This document shows, piece by piece, positions 1 to 8,247 of a stretch of DNA of 64,000 bases. Source of the stretch: Roseibacillus persicicus (GTDB lineage: Bacteria; Verrucomicrobiota; Verrucomicrobiia; Verrucomicrobiales; Akkermansiaceae); assembly GCF_014651675.1 (NCBI RefSeq), contig NZ_BMXI01000011.1, positions 150,609 through 214,608 of the forward strand. The letters are read 5' to 3'. The position numbers and the translations under genes were made by a program. How positions within the stretch are numbered: the first letter of the stretch is position 1; every line of letters starts with the position of its first letter. Below the pieces are notes generated by a model. That model saw nothing but the letters and a program-made list of their open reading frames with translations. It was not told where the DNA came from and ran no database searches.

Positions 1-221
1 CCACCGTAAGGAGTGGCCATGGGGGTGTTGCCGTCGGTTTCGCCATTGATCTTCTGAACCCGGAAGATTTCGGCCTTGAGAGGGGTGACCTGAGTGGCGG
101 TGTCTTTCACGGTCGCGCGTGGGCCGGTGTAACCATCAGGCAGGCGGTAGTAGGAAACGCAGTTGGAGAGCAGCGTGGCGGAAGCTAGCGCGAGGAGGGA
201 AAGAGAGCAGGATCGTTTCAT
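1..221 (-). CDS. Putative lipoprotein, C-terminus outside window
   Basis: An open frame runs on the minus strand from an ATG at 219-221 to the window edge, giving 73 residues. It opens MKRSCSLSLLALASATLLSNC: a basic start, a hydrophobic stretch and a Cys in a lipobox-like LSNC context, which suggests a lipid-anchored exported protein. The rest of the visible part is polar, and I recognise no domain. It lies downstream of, and on the same strand as, the hyi/gpgS operon with a gap of about 70 bases. The function is unknown and the gene is incomplete here. Confidence 0.6.
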   Translation of the reverse strand, partial: MKRSCSLSLLALASATLLSNCVSYYRLPDGYTGPRATVKDTATQVTPLKAEIFRVQKINGETDGNTPMATPYG

Positions 222-290
222 TATAAGATGAGTTTGTTGTCTGGTTTGTTAGATAGATATTGAGAGGGCCGAGATGAAGGTTGATTCTTG

Positions 291-1052
291 TCAGCTACAT
301 CTTGCAATCGCATCTGCCAGCGATTCGACGGGTTCTCGCGTTGGGATGAATTCTTGTCCGAAGAAGCCCTCGAATCCCGTTTCACGAACCGCCTTCACGA
401 TCGCGGGGTAGAAGAGCTCTTGGCTCTCATCGATTTCGTTGCGCCCCGGGTTTCCGGCAGTGTGATAGTGCGCGATGTGTTGATGATAGTCGCGGATGTT
501 GCGGATGACGTCCCCCTCCATGATCTGCATGTGATAGATGTCGTAGAGGAGCTTGAAGTGCGGATGGCCCAGCTTTTCGCAAAGGGCGGCCCCCCATGCG
601 GTGTGGTCGCATTGGTAGTCGGGATGGTCGACTTTGGAGTTGAGCAGCTCCATGAGGAGGACAATGCCATGCTCCTCCGCGAGAGGGAGCAGTGGTTCGA
701 GCCCGCGAGCACAATTGTCCAGGCCCGTGGCGTCATCGAGTCCCTCGCGATTGCCAGAAAAGCAGATGACCTGCTGGACGCCGGCTTCGGCTGCCGCAGG
801 GATGAGCGCACGGTAGATCTCATGAAGAGTCGCGTGGTGTTCGATGCGGTTGAAAGCGCGCTCGATGCAGCCCAATCCCGAAGCGTGCTCGGGTGCGGCA
901 GTGACGGAACAGCAGACTCCTGTGCCTCTTATTTCCTTGGCCTGTTCGGGATGCAATAAGTCGATTCCCTCATAGCCGAGAGGGGCAATCTTCTCAGCAA
1001 AATCGACCAGAGGAATGTCGGCAAAGGGCCAGTAGGAGACAGAGTGTTTCAT
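291..1052 (-). CDS. hyi: Hydroxypyruvate isomerase-like TIM-barrel sugar isomerase
   Basis: This 253-residue protein is the length of Hyi-type isomerases of the xylose isomerase-like TIM-barrel superfamily. Candidate metal ligands are the Glu of LLMELLNSKVDH, the Asp of LLYDIYHMQ, the His of AHYHTAGNPGR and the Glu near the end in FFGQEF. AHYHTAGNPGR is typical of hydroxypyruvate isomerases (hydroxypyruvate to tartronate semialdehyde), but many relatives act on other ketoses, so the substrate is inferred. It is the last gene of a minus-strand run (M20-like gene, small ORF, gpgS, hyi) with gaps of 14-59 bases. That places it beside a gene consuming 3-phosphoglycerate, so a link to C3 glycerate metabolism is plausible but unproven. 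Confidence 0.8.
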   Translation of the reverse strand: MKHSVSYWPFADIPLVDFAEKIAPLGYEGIDLLHPEQAKEIRGTGVCCSVTAAPEHASGLGCIERAFNRIEHHATLHEIYRALIPAAAEAGVQQVICFSGNREGLDDATGLDNCARGLEPLLPLAEEHGIVLLMELLNSKVDHPDYQCDHTAWGAALCEKLGHPHFKLLYDIYHMQIMEGDVIRNIRDYHQHIAHYHTAGNPGRNEIDESQELFYPAIVKAVRETGFEGFFGQEFIPTREPVESLADAIARCS

Positions 1053-1111
1053 GACGGTGCACGCCCATTCCTGTCTTTCTAACTGGCTCTGTCAATGCAG
1101 GACCAGGGCCG

Positions 1112-2074
1112 CTACCTTGGAAACTTTTCCAGATACTCGGGGATGGTATTAATCGGCGGACGTTCTTCCTCGAGAATCTCTTTCTCGATTTGCTCATACT
1201 CGGTGCCAGTGGCTTGCAGGGAGCGGTAGACGGAAGAGAGTTCGGCCAGGTCGCTGACCTTGCCGTGATCTTGAAGTCGTCCCAAGAAGCTCTGCAAAAT
1301 CCCGAAGGACATCTTGCCCAAAGCGTTGGTATCCTGATTGCGGTGAACCCTTTGATCGAGGTCGACTTGCGCAAAGGCTTTCATCCCGTCTTCCTTATAG
1401 ACATCGAGGATGTGAGAGGTCTCAACTCCATAGCCGATCGGGAACGGGATTTTCTCCAAAGTCTCGCGACGAACCGCGTATTCGCCGGAGAGCGGTTGGA
1501 AAAGTTGGGTGAGTTCAGGGTAAAAGAGACTGAAAAGCGGGCGCACCAAAATCTCGGTCACCCGACCTCCACCAGTGGGGCGAATCCCTTGCGAAAAGGC
1601 GAGGGGACGCTCATAGAAGGCCTTCACATAACTGACTTCGGGTTTTTCCAGCAGCGGTCCGATCAGCCCGTAGACGAAGCGGGGGTGAATGTTTGCAATG
1701 TCGGCGTCCACGTAGGCGATGATATCGCCCTTCAGCTGATGAATAGCTTTCCAGAGGTTTTCGCCCTTGCCCCGCTTGAATCCGGTGGAGGACATGATGT
1801 CGCCGGAGTAGTAGAACTCCGCGCCAAAGGATTTGGCTACTTCGCCTGTCTTGTCAGTTGAGCCGGAGTCGATGACCGCGATTTCATCGATCAGCGGAAA
1901 GCGGTCCATGAGTTCACTCTTTAGAATGACGACCACCTTGCCGATGGTGGCCTCTTCGTTGAGGGTGGGGATGCAGAGGGAAATCTTAAGCCCGCTCTCG
2001 GCCTTCTCTTTGCAAAGGGCCTCGAGGTCAGCGAAATCGGAGTGATGGTAGGTGTTGGTTTTAAGCCAGGACAT
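1112..2074 (-). CDS. gpgS: Glucosyl-3-phosphoglycerate synthase
   Basis: A GT-A glycosyltransferase of 320 residues that fits GpgS (family GT81): it transfers glucose from an NDP-sugar to 3-phosphoglycerate, the first step to glucosylglycerate-type compatible solutes. Visible hallmarks are SLCIPTLNEEATIG near the N-terminus, the metal-binding DAD at 123-125 (YVDADIANIHP), RGKGENLW, GGGRVTEILVRPL, QPLSGEYAVRRE and GYGVETSHILD. An upstream in-frame extension exists (to 2212), but it overlaps the preceding gene and aligns with nothing expected, so the ATG at 2072-2074 is preferred. The next step would be a phosphatase (GpgP), which is not in this operon; a HAD phosphatase lies at 38557. Confidence 0.9.
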   Translation of the reverse strand: MSWLKTNTYHHSDFADLEALCKEKAESGLKISLCIPTLNEEATIGKVVVILKSELMDRFPLIDEIAVIDSGSTDKTGEVAKSFGAEFYYSGDIMSSTGFKRGKGENLWKAIHQLKGDIIAYVDADIANIHPRFVYGLIGPLLEKPEVSYVKAFYERPLAFSQGIRPTGGGRVTEILVRPLFSLFYPELTQLFQPLSGEYAVRRETLEKIPFPIGYGVETSHILDVYKEDGMKAFAQVDLDQRVHRNQDTNALGKMSFGILQSFLGRLQDHGKVSDLAELSSVYRSLQATGTEYEQIEKEILEEERPPINTIPEYLEKFPR

Positions 2075-2103
2075 GGGGTTCTGTTTGATTGGAAATTGGG
2101 AAG

Positions 2104-2373
2104 TTAGGAATGGGTGGGTGGCAGCGCGGGCGGATTCTTGGCCTGATGCAGGATGCTGGCAGGCGACTCTCCATCGATGGAAAGAACGCGGATTTCTTTC
2201 GCATCGATCCACATCACCTCGCCGTTGAAATCGGAAAGGGCAATTTGATGGGATTGACCTGAGTTCGTTCGCACGGAAAAGCCACTCTCGCTCTTGGATT
2301 GATACATGCCATAGCCGGTGCCAAGAAAGATGGCGACCTGTTTGGTTTTCTTAATCTCGACGAGGGTAGCCAT
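2104..2373 (-). CDS. Small conserved-looking protein of unknown function
   Basis: A protein of 89 residues with no signal peptide or membrane segment. The first 70 residues look like a small beta-rich domain (VAIFLGTGYGMYQS, HQIALSDFNGEVMWIDAKEIRVLSIDG), followed by a proline-rich tail. It is squeezed between the M20-like gene (14-base gap) and gpgS (29-base gap) on the same strand, so it is very likely co-transcribed with both. I do not recognise a family. The regular spacing and the absence of a better overlapping frame support a real gene. Confidence 0.6.
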   Translation of the reverse strand: MATLVEIKKTKQVAIFLGTGYGMYQSKSESGFSVRTNSGQSHQIALSDFNGEVMWIDAKEIRVLSIDGESPASILHQAKNPPALPPTHS

Positions 2374-2387
2374 GATTGGGAGGCAGG

Positions 2388-3536
2388 TTAGATGGCAAGA
2401 ATGGACTCGAGAGTGTCGACCGATTGGAGGATTCCAAACACTTGGGCGAGGCCGGTCAGGAGAGGTGGGAGCGCTACCGTTTCGTCGGACTCGTTTAGGT
2501 TCGTTGCTGTTGTTAGGCCGATGGTGAGGGCGGGGATTTCGTGTTCGATGAGAATGGAAAGATCGGAATAGCTGGGCCCTGTCGTAGTCTTGAGCCCCAA
2601 CTCCTCTTGCACCTCACGGGCGGCGGCAACGAGGGGATGGTTGAAGGGGATTCCTCCTGGCTTGCGAAGGGCGGGGAAAGTGATGGAGCAGTCCGAAGCG
2701 GTTTCGGAGGAAATCTCGTCCAGAATGTCGGAGATTTGATAACGGATTTCGCGAGCTTTGCCAGGTTCCTCGGACCGGATTTCGAGCTTCAAACGCGCAA
2801 GTTCAGGAGGTCGATTGAAAGTCTTGCCGGCGCGGAGGGAGCCGAGGATCACCGAGGTGCGGGGTTCTTGGGGAATAGGAATCTCCAGGATGCGGCGAAT
2901 GATGCGGTGCATGATGATCATCGCATTTTCCGCTGCCTCCCAGCGGGTGCCGGGCTCTTGGTGGACCCGGCAGATGACATCCGCTTGCACCATGCCGAGA
3001 CAAGAGTGGTTGAGACGCCCCAAGGTGATGCCCTCGAGCACGAGTCCGGCATGGATTGGGCGCTTGAAGTTCTCGAGGAAGAAGCGCAGGCCGGCCAAGT
3101 CGTGCGAGTTTTGCGACTTGGTATGGGCAAGCAGAATGATGTTGGCCTCGGGCTGGATGCCGAGCTTCTCGAAGAGGTCGGGAATGGTTGCGAGAGTCGC
3201 CAGGCCGATGGTGTTGTCCGCCATCCCTGGTCCGGTAATGCTCTCGGGCCCGACATTGATGGTGAGCCTTTGGTCGGCCTTGTTCGTCAACAAGGTGTCG
3301 GCATGGGCGGCGATGAGGACGTTGAAATTGGGGTTCTTGCCCGGGATGATGGCTTGCAGGTTGCCTTGCTCATCAATGGAAACATCCTGAAGGGTGGAAA
3401 AGCGCTCGGCGAGGAACTTGATGCGGTCTTCTTCGCCCCCGGAAGGGGAAGGGAATTCGCCCAGGAGGAGGGCGTTGGCGAGGACGAGTTCTTGATGGGC
3501 TTGAAGGAGTTCGAGGAAGTCAGTTGGGGAGGGCAT
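2388..3536 (-). CDS. M20-family metallopeptidase homologue, probably divergent
   Basis: A 382-residue protein with the layout of M20 di-zinc amidohydrolases: a catalytic-domain start (FPSPSGGEED), AAHADT with His78 and Asp80, the bridging Asp107 in GPGMADNTIG, a middle dimerisation-like domain, then a return to the catalytic fold. The Glu-Glu pair expected after the bridging Asp is missing: AHTKSQNSHDLAG (about 138-149) has no glutamate. A clear C-terminal His ligand is also not visible. Family membership is fairly safe, but peptidase activity is doubtful. It is the first gene of the gpgS operon and is divergent from the GT4 gene across 161 bases, so a role in that pathway is possible. Confidence 0.65.
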   Translation of the reverse strand: MPSPTDFLELLQAHQELVLANALLLGEFPSPSGGEEDRIKFLAERFSTLQDVSIDEQGNLQAIIPGKNPNFNVLIAAHADTLLTNKADQRLTINVGPESITGPGMADNTIGLATLATIPDLFEKLGIQPEANIILLAHTKSQNSHDLAGLRFFLENFKRPIHAGLVLEGITLGRLNHSCLGMVQADVICRVHQEPGTRWEAAENAMIIMHRIIRRILEIPIPQEPRTSVILGSLRAGKTFNRPPELARLKLEIRSEEPGKAREIRYQISDILDEISSETASDCSITFPALRKPGGIPFNHPLVAAAREVQEELGLKTTTGPSYSDLSILIEHEIPALTIGLTTATNLNESDETVALPPLLTGLAQVFGILQSVDTLESILAI

Positions 3537-3697
3537 AGTGTGTCGTGAGCTTGAATCAGAGTCGATGTTGAGAGGGGGTGGGAAAAGTTTTTTCGTGTGA
3601 AAATGGTTGATGGTGGCGGGGTTCTGAACGGATGAACCTAGTATGAATTGGTTTTCTCAAAATTGGAACGCATGATGCGTGCCGTTTTTGTAGGAAG

Positions 3698-4936
3698 ATG
3701 AGATTAGGATTTGTTTCGACACGATTTGCAGGCACCGATGGCGTGTCACTGGAAGCTCTGAAATGGGCTGAGGTTCTGGAAGAGATGGGGCACGAGATTT
3801 TCTGGTTCAGCGGGCTGAGTGACAGGCCGGAAGAGGTCTCGATGTGCGTGCCGGAGGCCTTCTTTGGCCATCCGGAAAATCAGTGGCTGGCCAAGCGAAT
3901 TTGGGGGCATACCCAACGCGACCCGACGGTGACCGAGCGAATCCAGGATGTGGCGGGCTATCTCAAGGAGATGCTGCGGCGGTTCGTTGACCGCTTTCAG
4001 ATCGATGTCCTCGTTCCCGAGAACGCGCTGACCATTCCGGTTCATCTCCCCTTGGGGGTCGCGATTACCGAGTTTCTAGCGGAGACCAATATGAAGGCGG
4101 TCGCCCATCACCACGACTTCTATTGGGAACGCGACCGCTTCGCAGTCAATGCGGTCCCGGATTTTCTCGATATGTCCTTTCCTCCCCGACTCCCGAACCT
4201 GCGACATGGCGTGATCAACCGGCAGGCAGGAGAGCAATTGGCGAGGCGAAAAGGGGTGAGCTCGATACTGGTGCCGAATGTCTTTCAATTTGAAAAAGAG
4301 CCACCTGGAATTGACGATTATTCGAGGGATGTCCGCAGTGAGCTTGGTCTCGCCGACGACGATATCTTTATCCTGCAACCGACTAGAGTGGTTCCGCGAA
4401 AAGGCATCGAGATGGCGATCAAGCTGGTGGCCCGGTTGAAGGATCCCCGCTGCAAGCTGGTGATTTCCCACCAGGCGGGAGATGAGGGCTTCGAGTATGT
4501 TGAGATGCTCAAGCGTCTGGCTGCCGAGGAGCAGGTGACCCTGCTGTTAGTCGGCGACCGCGTAGGTGAGAATCGTCAGCGGGATAAACAGGGGCGGAAG
4601 GTTTATACCTTATGGGATCTTTATCCTCATGCGGACCTGGTAACTTATCCCAGCACCTACGAAGGCTTTGGCAACGCGCTCATCGAGACCTTTTACTTCC
4701 GGAAGCCCGTGGTGGTGAACCGCTATTCCATCTTCGTGCAGGATATTGAGCCCAAGGGCTTTGATACCATCACGATGAACGGCTACGTGACCCACGACGT
4801 GGTCGAGCGCACACGCATGCTCTTGGCCGACGAGGATCGCCGAGACGAGATGGTCCAGACCAATTACGAGCTCGGCAAAAAGCATTACGGCTATGAGCAC
4901 CTTAAAAAAGAGCTCGCCGCATTGTTCGCTTTTTAA
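3698..4936 (+). CDS. Glycosyltransferase family 4, possibly acting on glucosylglycerate
   Basis: A GT-B glycosyltransferase of 412 residues. The N-terminal acceptor domain starts MRLGFVSTRFAGTDGVSLEA. The C-terminal nucleotide-sugar domain has QPTRVVPRKGIEMA (the Arg/Lys pair of GT4) and YPSTYEGFGNALIETF (the E-x7-E-like loop). AGGAAG lies just before the ATG at 3698, one of the clearer ribosome sites in the window. It is divergent from the gpgS operon. In some bacteria gpgS is accompanied by a glycosyltransferase making mannosylglucosylglycerate; that role here is inferred from position, and only the GT4 assignment comes from sequence. Confidence 0.8.
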   Translation: MRLGFVSTRFAGTDGVSLEALKWAEVLEEMGHEIFWFSGLSDRPEEVSMCVPEAFFGHPENQWLAKRIWGHTQRDPTVTERIQDVAGYLKEMLRRFVDRFQIDVLVPENALTIPVHLPLGVAITEFLAETNMKAVAHHHDFYWERDRFAVNAVPDFLDMSFPPRLPNLRHGVINRQAGEQLARRKGVSSILVPNVFQFEKEPPGIDDYSRDVRSELGLADDDIFILQPTRVVPRKGIEMAIKLVARLKDPRCKLVISHQAGDEGFEYVEMLKRLAAEEQVTLLLVGDRVGENRQRDKQGRKVYTLWDLYPHADLVTYPSTYEGFGNALIETFYFRKPVVVNRYSIFVQDIEPKGFDTITMNGYVTHDVVERTRMLLADEDRRDEMVQTNYELGKKHYGYEHLKKELAALFAF

Positions 4937-5042
4937 AGAGAAAGTTTAATAGTAGCGACTTGTTATCAGAGACGCTCGGAAGGAAGGCGCCGCCAGCTCG
5001 GCCGCAACGGCTTGGTCTCTCCAAGCACCTGAACGCGGGGAT

Positions 5043-5474
5043 TTATTGAGGAGCGCTTTCGCGATAACCGTTCAAATAGGCAGTCAGCGTCAGTTCTATG
5101 GCATCACGTACTTCGCGGAAAACCCGGCGAACTTCCTCCGGTGTTCCTGTTGCGTGAGCAGGGTCGGGAAAACCCCAGTGGTATCGATTCACTTGCCCGG
5201 GAAAGGAGGGGCAAGCTTGGTCGGCGTTTCCGCACACTGTCACTACGGTGTCGATTCCTTGATCGAGAAACTCGTTGAGATGCTTTGACTGATGCTGCGA
5301 GATATCGATACCCAGTTCGGCCATCACTTCGATCGCGATGGGATGCACGTATCCAGCAGGGTTGGAGCCCGCGCTGTGGACTTCGAAAAGGTTAGAAGCC
5401 ATGTGGCGAAGTAGTCCTTCGGCAAGGTGAGAACGACAAGAATTTCCGGTGCAGAGAATGAGAACTTTTTTCAA
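5043..5474 (-). CDS. arsC: Arsenate reductase, thioredoxin-coupled (LMW-PTP fold)
   Basis: A protein of 143 residues with the phosphatase-like loop C8-TGNSC-R14 near the N-terminus, the redox pair Cys81/Cys88 ([10 protein letters not shown]) and the Asp-Pro of FPDP as general acid. This triad of cysteines matches the thioredoxin-dependent ArsC class, in which arsenate is reduced to arsenite through a cysteine relay in the cytoplasm. The frame stays open far upstream, but no ATG lies near; the start chosen is TTG at 5472-5474, which gives the family-typical [15 protein letters not shown] beginning. No ars efflux pump or ArsR regulator is adjacent, so the gene stands alone. Confidence 0.85.
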   Translation of the reverse strand: MKKVLILCTGNSCRSHLAEGLLRHMASNLFEVHSAGSNPAGYVHPIAIEVMAELGIDISQHQSKHLNEFLDQGIDTVVTVCGNADQACPSFPGQVNRYHWGFPDPAHATGTPEEVRRVFREVRDAIELTLTAYLNGYRESAPQ

Positions 5475-5681
5475 AACAAATGAAGTATGGATTAATCTTT
5501 CGACAATTCTTGTATTGTTGAAATGTTGGTTGCGGTCAAACGAATTCAGGTGACAGTTGTAAGAGTGGGTTGAGGGGGGGCGGGGGAAAAGCCACGAGAG
5601 AAAAAGTGATGCCACAGTCAGAGGCGATCGTGGCGCTGGATTCTGGACTCTCTTCCCTGATTCGCGTTCAATGTCCAGCAG

Positions 5682-6962
5682 ATGAGCGAAGCATTGTTTT
5701 TTCAGGGGGGCGAGGTCGCCGCGGAGGATGGTCCATTGATGGCGGCAGATGTCTGGGTGGTTGATGGAGTCGTTAAGGCGGTGGGGCAGATGTTGACCGT
5801 TCCAGAGGGTGCGCGTGTGATAGATTGCACGGGGAAGGTGCTCATGCCCGCGATGTTCGATGCCCATGTCCACTTTCGCGAGCCGGGTCAGACTCACAAG
5901 GAGGACATTGCCAATGGGACCGAAGCTGCCATCAACGGCGGGATCACCGGGGTGGTGATGATGCCGAACACTAATCCCGCTATCGACTCGGCGGCAGTGG
6001 TGAAAATGGTTTTGGACAAGGCCAAGGCGGTTTCGCGCATTCCGGTCTACACCTCGGGCTGCATTACTAAAGGTCGCGAAGGCAAGGAGTTGGCTGCTAT
6101 CGATGGCATGCGCGAAGCGGGGGTGCTGATGTTGACCGATGATGGCGATGCGGTGCCGGACTCGAATCTGTTGCTGCAGGCGATGCGCTATGCGAAAGAG
6201 TTCGGAATGTTCTTCGCGAGCCATTGCGAGGACCCCGCGCTCGCTGGGCCGAGGGCGATGAATGAGGGCAAGAAGAGCTACGAGCTCGGCATCGATGGCA
6301 CGCCTGCGATTGCGGAAGAGCTTTTCATTGATCGCGATATTCGCATCGCCCATGCGGCGGGAGCCCATGTTCATATTCAGCACGTTTCCTCACGCTTGGG
6401 GATGGAGACCATTCGGTGGTGGAAGGAGATGGGGGCGAAGGTCACTTGCGAGGTCGCGCCGCATCACCTGATGTTTAATGAGGAGGACATCGCAGACTAC
6501 GACACTAATTATAAGATGAATCCACCTCTGCGTCTGGCTTCGGACAATGCGGCTCTTTTGCAGGGGTTGAAGGATGGGGTTTTCGACCTCATCGCGACGG
6601 ACCACGCTCCGCATACCGAGTTCGAGAAGTCGCAGGATTTTGTGAGCGCCCCCAATGGATTGAGCGGGTTGGATACCGCGTTGGTTTCTTTGTTCGACCG
6701 CTTCGTCGCTGCCGGGGAATTGACTTGGGATGTCATCGTGAAGCGATACTCCGCGGAGCCCCGTCGCATGATGAATTTGGAGCCGGTTCCAATTGAAGAA
6801 GGCAAGCGCGCCGAGCTTCTGGTTTTTGATCCGAATGGAGAGACGACGTTCAGCCGTGAGTTTATGAAGTCCAAGAGCGTGAATACCCCGTTCTTTAACA
6901 AGACTTTGAAAGGCCGCATCGACCTTCTGCTAGCTGGCGAAGAATTGCTGTTAGAGCGGTAG
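5682..6962 (+). CDS. pyrC: Dihydroorotase, class I
   Basis: A 426-residue amidohydrolase of the class I dihydroorotase/allantoinase type; it cyclises N-carbamoyl-aspartate to dihydroorotate in pyrimidine synthesis. Ligand motifs appear in order: [10 protein letters not shown] (HxH), [22 protein letters not shown] and ATDHAPH with the catalytic Asp. The presence of HFREPG and the TDHAPHT motif favours dihydroorotase over hydantoinase. The TAG stop (6960-6962) lies inside the left end of a GGTAGGG repeat module, so the repeat array begins at or within the last codons. Neighbours are not pyrimidine genes. Confidence 0.88.
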   Translation: MSEALFFQGGEVAAEDGPLMAADVWVVDGVVKAVGQMLTVPEGARVIDCTGKVLMPAMFDAHVHFREPGQTHKEDIANGTEAAINGGITGVVMMPNTNPAIDSAAVVKMVLDKAKAVSRIPVYTSGCITKGREGKELAAIDGMREAGVLMLTDDGDAVPDSNLLLQAMRYAKEFGMFFASHCEDPALAGPRAMNEGKKSYELGIDGTPAIAEELFIDRDIRIAHAAGAHVHIQHVSSRLGMETIRWWKEMGAKVTCEVAPHHLMFNEEDIADYDTNYKMNPPLRLASDNAALLQGLKDGVFDLIATDHAPHTEFEKSQDFVSAPNGLSGLDTALVSLFDRFVAAGELTWDVIVKRYSAEPRRMMNLEPVPIEEGKRAELLVFDPNGETTFSREFMKSKSVNTPFFNKTLKGRIDLLLAGEELLLER

Positions 6963-8029
6963 GGCTGTTTTGACAAAACCGCAGCGAATGATGGGGGCCC
7001 CTACCGGAGCATGGACATTCCTGTCCATGAGCAGAACCCCGGTGAGTCAGCGCTTGCGTCTAAACGACTACGCGGGACTGACGGAATGACGTGGACGGAC
7101 CGTCCCAGGGACAGAAATGTCCCTGCTCCGACGGTAGGGCTGTTTTGATGAAACAGCCGCGAATGATGGGGGAAGGTCCCAGGGCTCTCGCCCTTTGTTC
7201 GTTTATAGAGCCTTCGACTATCTCCGACCACTCGCGGACCTTTTGTCAAAAGGACCTTACTGGAGCATGGACATTCCTGTCCATGTGCAGAGCCCCAGTG
7301 AGTCAGCGCTTGCGTCCAAACGACTACGCGGGACTGACGGAATGACGTGGACGGACCGTCCCAGGGACAGAAATGTCCCTGCTCCGACGGTAGGGCTGTT
7401 TTGATAAAGCAGCCGCGAATGATGGGGGCTGGTCCCTAGGCTCTCGCCCTTCGTTCGTTTATAGATCCTTCGATTTTCTCAGACCACTCGCGGACCTTTT
7501 GTCAAAAGGACCTTACTGGAGCATGGACATTCCTGTCCATGTGCAGAGCCCCGGTGAGTCAGCGCTTGCGTCCAAACGACTACGCGGGATTGACGGAATG
7601 ACGTGGACGGACCGTCCCAGGGACAGAAATGTCCCTGCTCCGACGGTAGGGTTGTTTTGAAAAAACAGCCGCGAATGATGGGGGCAGGCCCCTGGGCTCT
7701 CGCTCTTTGTTTGCTTGTCGATTTTTTGGCAGCCCCAGACCACTCGCGGTCCTTTTGTCAAAAGGACCCTACCGGAGCATGGACATTCTTGTCCATGAGC
7801 AGAACCCCGGTGAGTCAGAGTCCTCGTCAGAACTTCGAGGCGGGATTGACGGAATGACGTGGACGGACCGTCCCAGGGACAGAAATGTCCCTGCTCCGAC
7901 GGTAAGGCTGCTTTGATAAAGCAGCCGCGAATGATGGGGGAAGGTCCTTGGGCTCTCGCCTTTCGTGCGCTCATTGATGTTTCGGTTATCTCCGACCACT
8001 CGGGGTCCTTTTATCAAAAGGGCCCTACC
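6958..8029. repeat. Tandem mosaic array of alpha and beta palindromic modules (256-bp period)
   Basis: Nine modules in strict alternation. Beta0 is internally deleted (6958-7005). Then come alpha1 7006-7129, beta1 7133-7261, alpha2 7262-7385, beta2 7389-7517, alpha3 7518-7641, beta3 7645-7773, alpha4 7774-7897 and beta4 7901-8029. Period is exactly 256 bp. Alpha (124 bp here) begins GGAGCATGGACA and ends TGTCCCTGCTCC, and each end is itself a small hairpin (CATGGACA/TGTCCATG; AGGGACA/TGTCCCT). Beta is 129 bp with inverted ends GGTAGGG...CCCTACC and one hairpin inside each end. The array fills the junction of convergent pyrC and polX. Frames inside it are by-products of the repeats. Confidence 0.95.
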
Positions 8030-8240
8030 GATGCGCATCGATGGTGCGGTGTGGTCTTTGGGAGTTTGGATGTCTTCGCTCCTCGATTCGTAGTGACCAT
8101 CTGGTCGAGCAAGCAAGCTTTGCTCTTCCCGTGGGGGATAAAGAACGAAGCCATCCACCCCACAAAGCGGTAGCAAGCGGCGCGCACTCCAAAAAGACCC
8201 ATGGCCGGACAGCGAGTGCCCTCACTCGTCTTGGCGAACC
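8030..8240. repeat. Gamma repeat module, truncated copy
   Basis: This stretch continues directly from beta4 and resembles the gamma modules at 30753, 31144 and 31534. The shared core contains GAGCAAGCAAGCTTTGCTC (a small hairpin), a CCATCCACCCCA block, GCAAGCGGCGCGCACTCCA and GAGTGCCCTCACTC. The copy here is about 210 bp against about 261 bp in the second array and lacks the distal TCTCGTCCAAG...GAGAGACG end. It stops a few bases short of the polX stop codon. Confidence 0.85.
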
Positions 8241-8247
8241 GTCCTCT

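Noticed and set aside
288..959. 223-codon plus-strand frame
   Set aside because: It is antisense to the isomerase gene, which has conserved metal-ligand motifs.
5475..6383. Long N-terminal extension of arsC
   Set aside because: It is antisense to pyrC, and ArsC homologues begin at the [14 protein letters not shown] segment.
6958..8240. CRISPR-like regular repeats
   Set aside because: The period is 256 bp, copies are alike along the full unit, and there are no short unique spacers or cas genes.
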